Positions 25,025 to 32,117 of a stretch of 64,000 bases of DNA are shown here, piece by piece; within the stretch, counting starts at the first letter, position 1; each line of letters begins with the position of its first letter. The notes below the pieces were generated by a model. It searched no databases, was not told the DNA's origin, and saw nothing but the letters and a program-made list of their open reading frames with translations. The stretch comes from Oscillospiraceae bacterium (lineage in GTDB: Bacteria > Bacillota > Clostridia > Oscillospirales > Oscillospiraceae), in assembly GCA_022795735.1 (NCBI GenBank), contig JAAWHG010000005.1:1-64000 (forward strand). Reading direction: 5' to 3'. Position numbers and translations under genes: made by a program.

Positions 25025-25608
25025 CTCTCATCATCCTGGGTTTCATTGGTCTCGTGGGCGGCCTGAAAAGCACGGCGCAGGCTGTGAACAAAGTCCACAC
25101 CGTAGGCAACGAGCAGCAGCGCGGCAAGGGCGCTGCTGACATAACGGGGCATCCGCAGAACCATGCGGAACATAAAACCGTGGAGAAAGTGAAACATAAA
25201 CAGAATCAGGAATCCCCAAGCCACAGTGCTCTCCAAGCAGATCATGCCCTTATAGTTAAACCGCTTGTGGGAATAGTCCCACCAAAACTCGCCAAACAGC
25301 CTCTGCATCAGGCAGCCGGTCGCATACTCAAATGCGGTAGCGCCCATCGCGCTCACAATGTACAAAACAATTGTATGTCCCATCAAGGGGCGTAAAACGG
25401 CGTAGCCCAGCATGGCCCCGAAGCCATATATGATGCAGAAGGGCAGCCTGACAAACCCCCGGTTTTCCCACGCCCCCTTTTCCCGCCGGATAACCACGCA
25501 CTCCATGCACCAGCCCACAAAGCTGTATAGAAAGAACACGTTAACCAAAACGTCCAGCGGGACCCACTGATCGTAAAATAAACTGTTGATTTCAAGCACC
25601 GATATCAC
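25012..25608 (-). CDS. CmpB-type putative ABC transporter permease (PF06541)
   Basis: This 198-residue membrane protein has five or six hydrophobic segments and the family features FLYSFVGWCMECV near residue 30, NRGFVRLPFCIIYGFGA, and FNYKGMICLESTVAWG. Proteins of this family are annotated as type IV ABC permeases, although no ATPase or binding protein is near and transport is unproven. It starts the two-gene unit with the HD protein. Confidence 0.85.
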   Translation of the reverse strand: MISVLEINSLFYDQWVPLDVLVNVFFLYSFVGWCMECVVIRREKGAWENRGFVRLPFCIIYGFGAMLGYAVLRPLMGHTIVLYIVSAMGATAFEYATGCLMQRLFGEFWWDYSHKRFNYKGMICLESTVAWGFLILFMFHFLHGFMFRMVLRMPRYVSSALAALLLVAYGVDFVHSLRRAFQAAHETNETQDDERWSL

Positions 25609-25651
25609 CTCGCGTAAAGTTAATTGAAATCCTGGTTATTCTAACTAAATA

Positions 25652-25680
25652 GTATAGCGTAGGAGCGGTGAAAAATCAAG
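25652..25680 (-). promoter_or_regulatory. Promoter of the CmpB-HD unit
   Basis: On the minus strand TTGATT (25680-25675) and TATACT (25657-25652) are 17 bases apart, about 45 bases upstream of the start. Confidence 0.55.
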
Positions 25681-25692
25681 GGTAGTTTTTGG

Positions 25693-25718
25693 ACTTGCAT
25701 AGCCAACTTGCATAGCCA
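25693..25718 (+). repeat. Tandem 13-bp direct repeat
   Basis: ACTTGCATAGCCA is present twice, back to back, in the intergenic region. It lies just upstream of the CmpB promoter on the minus strand. It could be a regulator site or a small duplication. Confidence 0.6.
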
Positions 25719-25774
25719 TCGCATTTTGGGCGCAAAGCGCACAATTTCTTTTCAACTTATTTTCCGCAACAGGC

Positions 25775-25803
25775 TTGACAAGTCGTGGTCTTTGTGCTAT
25801 TGT
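25775..25803 (+). promoter_or_regulatory. Sigma-A-type promoter of the GntR-ABC operon
   Basis: A perfect TTGACA (25775-25780) and TATTGT (25798-25803) are 17 bases apart. The -10 box lies inside the palindromic operator. Confidence 0.8.
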
Positions 25804-25827
25804 ATTAGTGTCATAATACAATAGCAC
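25794..25827. promoter_or_regulatory. Perfect palindromic operator, YtrA type
   Basis: GTGCTATTGTATTA (25794-25807) and TAATACAATAGCAC (25814-25827) are perfect 14-base inverted arms with a six-base spacer. The site covers the -10 box and the likely transcription start of the GntR gene, so binding should block transcription. The TATTGTATTA core resembles operators of YtrA-type GntR regulators. Confidence 0.8.
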
Positions 25828-25840
25828 AGGAGATGTGAAA

Positions 25841-26206
25841 ATGAGTTGGAAACTGACCGACACTTCACCCATTTGGCTCCAACTGCACAGGCGGCTTGCT
25901 CTGCGCATCGCCACGGGCATCTATCCGCTGGGGGGGCGCGTACCGCCGGTTCGGGATCTGGCCGCCGAGGCGGGCGTCAATCCCAACACCATGCAGCGGG
26001 CCCTGGCTCAATTAGAAGCCGACGGGCTGGTGTGTTCCAACCGCACCGCCGGGCGGAGCGTCACGGAGGACGAAGCGGCATTGACCGCTCTGCGCCGGCG
26101 TTTGGCGGAGGAGCGAATCCGGGACTACCTGCAAAGCATGGCCGACCTTGGCTTTTCCAAGGACGAGGCAGTACAGCTGCTGGAGAATTGGGGGGAGGAA
26201 GCTTGA
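25841..26206 (+). CDS. GntR-family regulator, YtrA subfamily
   Basis: This 121-residue protein has a winged helix (1-75; VPPVRDLAAEAGVNPNTMQRAL) and only a short helical C-terminal tail, as is typical for YtrA-type repressors. AGGAG lies nine bases before the ATG at 25841; an in-frame GTG two codons earlier is an alternative. It leads an operon with an ABC ATPase and permease, and probably represses it through the palindrome over its own promoter until an envelope-active compound is sensed. Confidence 0.93.
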   Translation: MSWKLTDTSPIWLQLHRRLALRIATGIYPLGGRVPPVRDLAAEAGVNPNTMQRALAQLEADGLVCSNRTAGRSVTEDEAALTALRRRLAEERIRDYLQSMADLGFSKDEAVQLLENWGEEA

Positions 26207-26285
26207 CACAGCCGAATCAAAAGCGCCTATCCTCAAATTGAGACCACCCAATCACATTCAGCACGATGAAAGGGAGATTATAAGT

Positions 26286-26993
26286 ATGGCAAATGAATTG
26301 ATTGTATGCCGGGGACTGAGCAAGCGCTATGGCGGGGTTCGGGCCCTGGACCAGGTTGAACTAACGGTAGGAGAGGGAAAAATTGTGGGACTGCTCGGTC
26401 CGAACGGCTCGGGCAAAACCACCCTCATCAAACTGCTTTGCGGATTGCTCCAGCCCTCAGAAGGCGCTCTGCAAATCGCCGGAATGTCCCCCGGCCCCGC
26501 AACCAAGGCGCGGGTCAGCTACCTGCCCGATCAGATGTACTTTCCCGACTGGATGAAGGTAAAGGACCTGTTGGAGCTGTTCGCCGACTTCTACGCCGAC
26601 TTCAGCCGGGAGCGGGCCGGACAAATGCTGGACAGCCTGGGCATACAGGAGAGCCAGCGGGTCAAAACCATGTCCAAAGGTACCAAGGAAAAAATGCAGT
26701 TGGTCCTGGTCATGAGCCGGGACGCGCGGCTCTATCTGCTGGACGAACCTATCGCGGGCGTCGATCCGGCGGCGCGGGAGTTCATCCTCAATACAATCCT
26801 GCGCAACTACAACGAAAAAGGCACCGTGCTCATCTCCACCCATCTGATCGGAGACGTGGAGCAGGTATTGGACGAGGCAATCTTCCTCAAAGCGGGACGG
26901 GTTATCCGTCATGAGGCGGTTGACACCATTCGGGAACAGGAAGGTATGAGCGTAGACGCACTGTTCCGCGAAATCTTCCGCGCGTCGGTATAA
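26286..26993 (+). CDS. ABC transporter ATP-binding protein
   Basis: This 235-residue ATPase has Walker A GPNGSGKTT, a Q-loop near YLPDQ, the signature as MSKGTKEKMQL (degenerate, with Lys for the usual second Gly) and Walker B LYLLDEPIAGVD followed by the H-loop ISTHL. It is similar to the YtrB/BcrA group. The start at 26286 has AAGGGAG ten bases upstream. It pairs with the permease 13 bases downstream. Confidence 0.93.
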   Translation: MANELIVCRGLSKRYGGVRALDQVELTVGEGKIVGLLGPNGSGKTTLIKLLCGLLQPSEGALQIAGMSPGPATKARVSYLPDQMYFPDWMKVKDLLELFADFYADFSRERAGQMLDSLGIQESQRVKTMSKGTKEKMQLVLVMSRDARLYLLDEPIAGVDPAAREFILNTILRNYNEKGTVLISTHLIGDVEQVLDEAIFLKAGRVIRHEAVDTIREQEGMSVDALFREIFRASV

Positions 26994-27006
26994 GGAGGGA
27001 ATAACA

Positions 27007-27774
27007 ATGCTTGGTAAACTGCTCAAATATGACTTTCGATCCATGTTCCGGGTCTTCCTCCCTCTTTGGGGGGCGCTGCTGGCAATTTCGTTCATCAACC
27101 GGCTGACCCTCAACTCGAACAGCATGGGCATTCCAGGACTGGTCCTGTTTATCGCCTACATTGGAATCATCTTCGCGGTCATGGCCGTCACACTGGTGCT
27201 GGTTGTCCAGCGCTTCTACAACGGCCTCTTAAAAAGCGAGGGCTACCTGATGTTCACCCTGCCGGTCAAACCCTGGCAGCTAATCGCCTCGAAGGGAATC
27301 GCCGCCATGGTGGTGACCGTCCTCAGTGTTTTCATGGCAGGACTCTCTGTCCTCATCATCGCCCAGCAATCAGTGAATATCCCCCCGCTCGACGAATGGT
27401 TCAAGGGTCTGCGCGGAATCGGCGCGGACGGCGTGCTGATGCTGGCGTTGGTCGTTCTGCTGATCTTGACCAGCGCCCTGGTTTCGGTCACCCACATCCA
27501 TGCGTCGCTGGCTCTCGGACACCTGGCAAATAGCCACCGCATCGCCTGGGCGGTTGGCGCATACGTCGGAATCAATATGCTCTTAACAACCATCGTCGGC
27601 ATCGCCGCGCGTACCCTGGGCCGCTACAATTTCAGACTGGAGCTGGACCACCTGGAAGCTATCCCCCTCACGAATATCGTCTTATTTGCACTTAATGTGC
27701 TCAATATCATCCAAATCGCAATATTTTTTGTAACCACCGAACGAATCCTCACCAAACGGCTGAATCTGGAATAA
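27007..27774 (+). CDS. ABC transporter permease (ABC-2 type)
   Basis: This 255-residue membrane protein has six predicted spans (about 20-40, 55-80, 100-122, 140-165, 180-205, 225-245) and no other domain. It is the membrane partner of the upstream ATPase in a GntR-controlled export or resistance system. AAGGAGG lies six bases before the ATG. The substrate cannot be inferred. Confidence 0.85.
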   Translation: MLGKLLKYDFRSMFRVFLPLWGALLAISFINRLTLNSNSMGIPGLVLFIAYIGIIFAVMAVTLVLVVQRFYNGLLKSEGYLMFTLPVKPWQLIASKGIAAMVVTVLSVFMAGLSVLIIAQQSVNIPPLDEWFKGLRGIGADGVLMLALVVLLILTSALVSVTHIHASLALGHLANSHRIAWAVGAYVGINMLLTTIVGIAARTLGRYNFRLELDHLEAIPLTNIVLFALNVLNIIQIAIFFVTTERILTKRLNLE

Positions 27775-27782
27775 ACATAGAG

Positions 27783-27812
27783 AATCCCTGCGGAGCGAAC
27801 TCCGCAGGGATT
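27783..27812. terminator. Terminator between the ABC operon and the FIST-GGDEF gene
   Basis: A 13-bp perfect stem (27783-27795 with 27800-27812) has a CGAA tetraloop and ends in ATTTCT on the plus strand. It lies between convergent genes and may serve both. Confidence 0.75.
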
Positions 27813-27834
27813 TCTGCTGTCACAGGGCTACCGG

Positions 27835-29598
27835 CTATGCCAGAACGGTCACTCGATTTTTGCCGGTCTGTTTGGCCTGGTAGAGAGCGGCGTCCACCCT
27901 TGTACACAGCGTATCGGTTGTGTCATTTGGCCGCACTTGGGTCACGCCGACGCTAACCGTCTGCGACGGAATCGTCTCAAAGTCTGTGGCCGAAAATGCC
28001 TTGCGAATCTGCTCCGCAGTTTCCGCCGCCTCCTCTAACCCGCTGTGAGGAAGGAGAAGCATAAACTCCTCGCCGCCCCACCGGCCCGCCGATGACCCTG
28101 CGGGACCATTACGCAGAAGATCGGCCAGCGCAATAATAACCAAATCGCCTTGCTTGTGACCGTAGGTGTCGTTAACCATCTTAAAATTGTCCAAATCAAA
28201 CATCACCAGCGAAAAGCCAGCGTCGGGATGCTGCTCGAACGCGTCCTCAATACGGGATTGGATTTCCCTACGGTTGTAAAGCTTGGTTAAGCCGTCGGTG
28301 ATGGCAGCGCTCTTGAGCTGCTGATTGACCGCCTCCAAGCTGTTGTTGATCTCCTCCAGCTCTTTCGAAAAAGCAGAGATAAAAGTCGCCATCCGCGTAA
28401 CCAGCGGAACCCTTGTCAGGATGCGGGGCGTTCCCTTGTACTTGGACGGCTCCAAAATGCGGTTTGCCCCGTTCCCTTCCCGCATACCGGCGAGAACCAG
28501 AGTGACGTTGTGCGGGTCGAGCCGTCCGTCGGTGCGTAAAAATTCACCATGGGTAAAAAAACCGACATTGGGCGCAATTTTTTCAAAGCAAGCCAACTCA
28601 TAGGTAGGATTATCGTCCCCCCAAAACGCCTTGCGCGCCGAGCAGGAAAAGATATGAATCAGGTCGGGGCGAAACGCCCGGACGCGGTTGCTGTCGTTGT
28701 TCACCGCCCCCAAAATGGTGCGAGGGTCCCCGTATGCCATACGGACAAAAGAACCCTCCCCCACATCGGCCGCAACCTCAATGGAGCCATCCTCATAACA
28801 AGCAATGGGACTCCGAAGAATAGAAATGCCATGGAAATCGTAGAGCAGCGGAAATTCCAGACAGTTGACAAAAAAGTTCTCGTCGTTGGGGATGCCAAGA
28901 TAACGGCGGTAGACTTCATAGGCAGGCCGTCCATCCAGCTCCTTAATCAGGCAGCCGTCGGCACTGGTGACATGGAAGCGGCGTTTCAGAGGCATCCATC
29001 CCGTGATGCGCATCGAGCCAATATGGTAATCCTCACCGCCATAGCAGACTGCGGCAACCCCGGCTTCAGAGTATCCGCCGCCTCGGGTCAAAACAAAGCT
29101 GTCGCTGGCGACAATTTCTTTGCTGCATGAGACGCCGCCAAAAATCTGCACCTCTTCTGATACATCGCTCAGCCCTTCACAGAAACGGGTAAAAACACCG
29201 CTAAAAATAGTAAAGTAAAGCTCAACCGCTTTAATCCAAGGGTTCCGCTGAATCTCCGCCGTAAGCTGGGCCGCGACCTCCTCCACATTGCTGTTGTCAA
29301 TTTCATACTGAAGGAGCAAGACGCGCGTAGAAGGACACTCAAAAACGGTACAAGCTATCGTAATCCCATGCTGAAAGCCGCAATCTACAATATTGCCCGA
29401 AGTGGAGCAGCCATAATATTCAGCCTCCGGGAAAACCCGTTCAATGGCGTCGCATGCCTCTCCAACGATTCTGCGGTCGAGGGTGTCGGAATAAACCCCA
29501 AAGAGCACATGATTTGCCATCGGGTGTTTCGCCCGAAATGCCTCAAGCTCCTGTACAAAGGAGGGTGTGCTTTGGTATTGAAATTTATATTGTTTCAA
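27835..29598 (-). CDS. FIST-domain sensor diguanylate cyclase
   Basis: This 587-residue soluble protein has FIST_N (about 28-225), FIST_C (about 226-370), a short coiled coil (about 405-430) and a GGDEF domain (430-585). The active motif is GRWGGEEF (505-512), with the substrate segment FDLDNFKMVNDTYGH; no RxxD inhibitory site precedes it. FIST domains are thought to bind small ligands such as amino acids. It would couple an intracellular signal to cyclic di-GMP. No signal peptide or membrane segment is seen. It stands alone between terminators. Confidence 0.9.
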   Translation of the reverse strand: MKQYKFQYQSTPSFVQELEAFRAKHPMANHVLFGVYSDTLDRRIVGEACDAIERVFPEAEYYGCSTSGNIVDCGFQHGITIACTVFECPSTRVLLLQYEIDNSNVEEVAAQLTAEIQRNPWIKAVELYFTIFSGVFTRFCEGLSDVSEEVQIFGGVSCSKEIVASDSFVLTRGGGYSEAGVAAVCYGGEDYHIGSMRITGWMPLKRRFHVTSADGCLIKELDGRPAYEVYRRYLGIPNDENFFVNCLEFPLLYDFHGISILRSPIACYEDGSIEVAADVGEGSFVRMAYGDPRTILGAVNNDSNRVRAFRPDLIHIFSCSARKAFWGDDNPTYELACFEKIAPNVGFFTHGEFLRTDGRLDPHNVTLVLAGMREGNGANRILEPSKYKGTPRILTRVPLVTRMATFISAFSKELEEINNSLEAVNQQLKSAAITDGLTKLYNRREIQSRIEDAFEQHPDAGFSLVMFDLDNFKMVNDTYGHKQGDLVIIALADLLRNGPAGSSAGRWGGEEFMLLLPHSGLEEAAETAEQIRKAFSATDFETIPSQTVSVGVTQVRPNDTTDTLCTRVDAALYQAKQTGKNRVTVLA

Positions 29599-29728
29599 CT
29601 ACATTCCCTCCAAACAGCCGCACATGGCATGCCGGTTACTCTGTCTTATTGTAACACATCATTCAAAAAATGGCAACAACCACTTCTCCCTCTTTTGCAC
29701 CACCCAACAAGCATCCCACTCACGCCAT

Positions 29729-29753
29729 AAAAAAGGCCGCCCAACGGGCGGCC
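29729..29753 (-). terminator. Terminator of the tRNA operon
   Basis: GGCCGCCC and GGGCGGCC form a perfect eight-pair stem with a three-base loop, followed on the minus strand by TTTTTT. Confidence 0.85.
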
Positions 29754-29858
29754 CCAACTGCGAGCCCAGCAAAGCGGATCGCAGTTGGAAGCGAAGAAAT
29801 TCCCATGATAGCACAGTTTTCGCCTTACGGCGGAAACGGAGCAATCATGGGAATTTCT
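29754..29858 (-). repeat. Double-hairpin element downstream of tRNA-Cys
   Basis: Two inverted repeats lie between tRNA-Cys and the terminator: CCAACTGCGA/TCGCAGTTGG (29754-29763 with 29779-29788) and a 15-bp perfect pair at 29795-29809 with 29844-29858, whose interior can itself pair (TTTTCGCC/GGCGGAAA). A similar arrangement occurs in the Phe-Gly spacer. Confidence 0.65.
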
Positions 29859-29862
29859 GAGC

Positions 29863-29937
29863 TGGAGGTGCCACCCAGATTTGAACTGGGGAATGAAGGT
29901 TTTGCAGACCTTTGCCTTACCGCTTGGCTATGGCACC
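29863..29937 (-). tRNA. tRNA-Cys (GCA)
   Basis: This 75-base cloverleaf has acceptor GGTGCCA/TGGCACC, discriminator U as usual for Cys, anticodon GCA in the loop CTGCAAA, T loop TTCAAAT and an encoded CCA end. It is the last gene of the operon. Confidence 0.96.
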
Positions 29938-29942
29938 AATAT

Positions 29943-30018
29943 TGGAGCGGGTGACGAGGCTCGAACTCGCTACCTCCACCTTGGCAAGGTGGCGCTCTAC
30001 CAGATGAGCTACACCCGC
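29943..30018 (-). tRNA. tRNA-Gly (GCC)
   Basis: This 76-base cloverleaf has acceptor GCGGGTG/CACCCGC, anticodon GCC in the loop TTGCCAA, T loop TTCGAGC and an encoded CCA. It lies five bases before tRNA-Cys. Confidence 0.96.
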
Positions 30019-30021
30019 GTC

Positions 30022-30162
30022 AGAAGAAGCCTGCTGCATTCCGCTTCCGGCCTACGGCCGAAAGCTCCATATCCGCAGGCTTCTTCTTCCGCCTCAAACT
30101 GCAATCCAGCGTAGCGATTGCGGTTTGATTGGGGAACGGGTGCGGCGGACTGCACCGCCGCA
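30022..30162 (-). repeat. Structured spacer with three hairpins between tRNA-Phe and tRNA-Gly
   Basis: The 159-base spacer is filled with inverted repeats: a 13-bp stem (30022-30034 with 30075-30087) enclosing a ten-pair inner stem (30043-30052 with 30056-30065); a 13-base pair with one mismatch (30094-30106 with 30116-30128); and TGCGGCGG/CCGCCGCA near 30141-30162. It looks like a palindromic intergenic element placed inside the tRNA operon. Confidence 0.7.
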
Positions 30163-30177
30163 ACACAAATATGGGAT

Positions 30178-30253
30178 TGGTGCCTCCGGTCGGAATCGAA
30201 CCAACGACACGGGGATTTTCAGTCCCCTGCTCTACCGACTGAGCTACAGAGGC
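30178..30253 (-). tRNA. tRNA-Phe (GAA)
   Basis: This 76-base cloverleaf has acceptor GCCTCTG/CGGAGGC, anticodon GAA in the loop CTGAAAA, T loop TTCGATT and an encoded CCA. Confidence 0.96.
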
Positions 30254-30256
30254 AAA

Positions 30257-30333
30257 TGGCGACCCGGAACAGACTCGAACTGTCGACCTCCAGCGTGACA
30301 GGCTGGCGTGCTAACCGACTGCACCACCGGGCC
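30257..30333 (-). tRNA. tRNA-Asp (GTC)
   Basis: This 77-base cloverleaf has acceptor GGCCCGG/CCGGGTC (one G-U pair), discriminator G, anticodon GTC in the loop CTGTCAC, T loop TTCGAGT and an encoded CCA. Confidence 0.96.
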
Positions 30334-30338
30334 ATATG

Positions 30339-30414
30339 TGGTGGGAACAACAGGGCTCGAACCTGTGACCCCATGCTTGTAAGGCATGTGCTCTCCCAGC
30401 TGAGCTATGCTCCC
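30339..30414 (-). tRNA. tRNA-Val (TAC)
   Basis: This 76-base cloverleaf has acceptor GGGAGCA/TGTTCCC, anticodon TAC in the loop CTTACAA, T loop TTCGAGC and an encoded CCA. It is the first gene of the operon. Confidence 0.96.
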
Positions 30415-30445
30415 TTGTCAAGGGAGCCACCCTCAACGCTCGATT

Positions 30446-30474
30446 ATTATACACGAACTTCCCCCATCTGTCAA
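30446..30474 (-). promoter_or_regulatory. Consensus promoter of the tRNA operon
   Basis: On the minus strand a perfect TTGACA (30474-30469) and a perfect TATAAT (30451-30446) are exactly 17 bases apart. Transcription would start about 25 bases before tRNA-Val. It is the strongest promoter match in the window. Confidence 0.9.
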
Positions 30475-30556
30475 TCCCAAATTTACCTTTTTTGCGGAAA
30501 TTGAGACTGGCCGGGATTTCGCCCGCCGCCCATGCCCCTCCTCCCCCAATAAAGAG

Positions 30557-30585
30557 GTCCGGCAGGACCCCAGGTCCCGCCGGAC
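30557..30585 (-). terminator. Terminator after metF
   Basis: GTCCGGC-GGACC pairs with GGTCC-GCCGGAC across a three-base loop, with one internal mismatch. The minus strand continues CTCTTTATT. It lies 13 bases past the metF stop. Confidence 0.65.
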
Positions 30586-30597
30586 TCGCGTATTGAA

Positions 30598-31476
30598 TCA
30601 GATGCCGGCCTGTTCCAGCAGTGTGGGGATATGCTTTTCCCAGCCAAGCGCCATGATATGGACGCCCTGGCAGTACGGCTTGCACTCCTTAATGATCTTG
30701 GCGACGATCTCAACGCCGGTGATGCCAGCCTTGGCCTTCTCCGGATCGGCGGAAAGCTGCGCGATCATCTCGTCGGGCACATGGACGCCCGCGACATTCT
30801 TGTTCATGAACTTGCACATGCCGGCGCCCTTGGGAATAATGACGCCCAACTGTACAGGCTTGCCAAACTGCTTGGCCTTTTCCATGAACTTGATGAACTT
30901 CTCAGGCTCGAAGATCGCCTGGGTTTGGAAGTAATCCGCGCCCGCCATCACCTTGCGCTCCATCTTGGCCAGCTGTGCGTCTACGGAATCGGAAGCGGGG
31001 GAAACGACGGCGCCCTTGGCAAACTTCGGAGGCTCGCCGACCAGGTCGTTGCCGGCCAAGTCCTTGCCGTTCTCCAACTGGGAGGCGGTGTACAGCAGAG
31101 AAACAGAGTCCAAATCAAACACGGGCTTCGCGCCGGGATGGTCGCCCATCTTGGTGTGGTCGCCGGTCAGGCAGAGGATGTTGTCAATGCCGAAGGCCGC
31201 CGCGCTCAGCAGGTCAGATTGCAGAGCCAGACGGTTACGGTCGCGGCAGGTCATCTGGAAGATGGGCAGCAGGCCGTTGTCCTTCAGAATCTTACAGGTG
31301 GCCAGCGAGCCGAGGCGCATGACGGAGGACTGGTTGTCGGTTACGTTGACGGCGGTGATGCCCTTCAGGTACGTCTGGGCCTCCTCAACGATATGCTCGG
31401 TATGAAAACCCTTGGCAGGGCCAACTTCTGCGGTAACGACAAACTTGCCGTCGGCAAACAGTTCACTAATTCTCAT
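30598..31476 (-). CDS. metF: Methylene-tetrahydrofolate reductase, MetF subunit
   Basis: This 292-residue TIM-barrel flavoprotein reduces 5,10-methylene-THF to 5-methyl-THF. Typical parts are the N-terminal TAEVGPAKG, the NVTDNQSSVMR and CRDRNRLALQSDLL segments, LCLTGDHTKMGDHP and QTQAIFEPEKF. It is the last gene of a three-gene operon, 19 bases after metV. The partners make this the MetVF-type enzyme of anaerobes rather than the stand-alone NADH-dependent enterobacterial type. AGGGGG precedes the start. Confidence 0.93.
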   Translation of the reverse strand: MRISELFADGKFVVTAEVGPAKGFHTEHIVEEAQTYLKGITAVNVTDNQSSVMRLGSLATCKILKDNGLLPIFQMTCRDRNRLALQSDLLSAAAFGIDNILCLTGDHTKMGDHPGAKPVFDLDSVSLLYTASQLENGKDLAGNDLVGEPPKFAKGAVVSPASDSVDAQLAKMERKVMAGADYFQTQAIFEPEKFIKFMEKAKQFGKPVQLGVIIPKGAGMCKFMNKNVAGVHVPDEMIAQLSADPEKAKAGITGVEIVAKIIKECKPYCQGVHIMALGWEKHIPTLLEQAGI

Positions 31477-31495
31477 ATTTATTTCCCCCTAATCC

Positions 31496-32116
31496 TTATT
31501 TGTTGACCTCGTCGTCGGTGGCATAGTTGCGCACCTGAACGGGACATTTCAGCATGTCCAGACGGCCGACCTGGGCCAGACGCCGGTAAATCCGCTCCCA
31601 ACCGCACTCCATGTCGGGATCGACTTCGCACTTGCCAGCCTTCGCGCCGCCGCACTGGCCGTTGACCAAGCTCTTGGAGCAGGCGGTGAGGGGGCAAATG
31701 CCGCCGGTAATATTCAGGAAACACTCACCGCACTGCTTGCAGTCGTGCTCCAGCGGCGTGACGCCCTGGAAGCCGGGCAGCGCGTAGGTGTCGCAGGCCG
31801 CGTAAACCTTCTTGTTCGGCAGGAAAGCCGAGAGGGTCTGCACGCCGACGCCACAGGAGAAGAGCAGAATCATGTCGGCCGCGTCGATCTTGTCCTTCTG
31901 ATAGCTCAGACGCAGCTCCAAGTTCTCCGGATTACAGACATAGTCGGTGGTCAGGATGCCGGTGACGACGCCCTTGTCCTGCAGCTCCTTCTGAAACGCG
32001 GCAGCCTCTTCCTCGGGGAAGCCCACTTCTTTGCAGCCGTGGCAGTTGATAATGAAGACTTTGCCGCCGATCAGGGATTCCAGGGTCTCTTTCGACTTCA
32101 TTTGGGTCATTAACAT
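31496..32116 (-). CDS. metV: MetV-type methylene-THF reductase C-terminal-domain protein
   Basis: This 206-residue protein belongs to the MTHFR_C (PF12225) family. It has a Rossmann-like N-terminal half (VFIINCHGC, FSCGVGVQTLS) and a Cys-rich C-terminal half (CKQCGECFLNITGGICPL, SLVNGQCGGAKAGKCEVD) that can hold a zinc or FeS site. In acetogens MetV binds MetF and links it to an electron donor. It starts one base after the stop of the fusion gene upstream. The closest relative in the window is the N-terminal domain of that fusion. Confidence 0.9.
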   Translation of the reverse strand: MLMTQMKSKETLESLIGGKVFIINCHGCKEVGFPEEEAAAFQKELQDKGVVTGILTTDYVCNPENLELRLSYQKDKIDAADMILLFSCGVGVQTLSAFLPNKKVYAACDTYALPGFQGVTPLEHDCKQCGECFLNITGGICPLTACSKSLVNGQCGGAKAGKCEVDPDMECGWERIYRRLAQVGRLDMLKCPVQVRNYATDDEVNK

Positions 32117-32117
32117 A

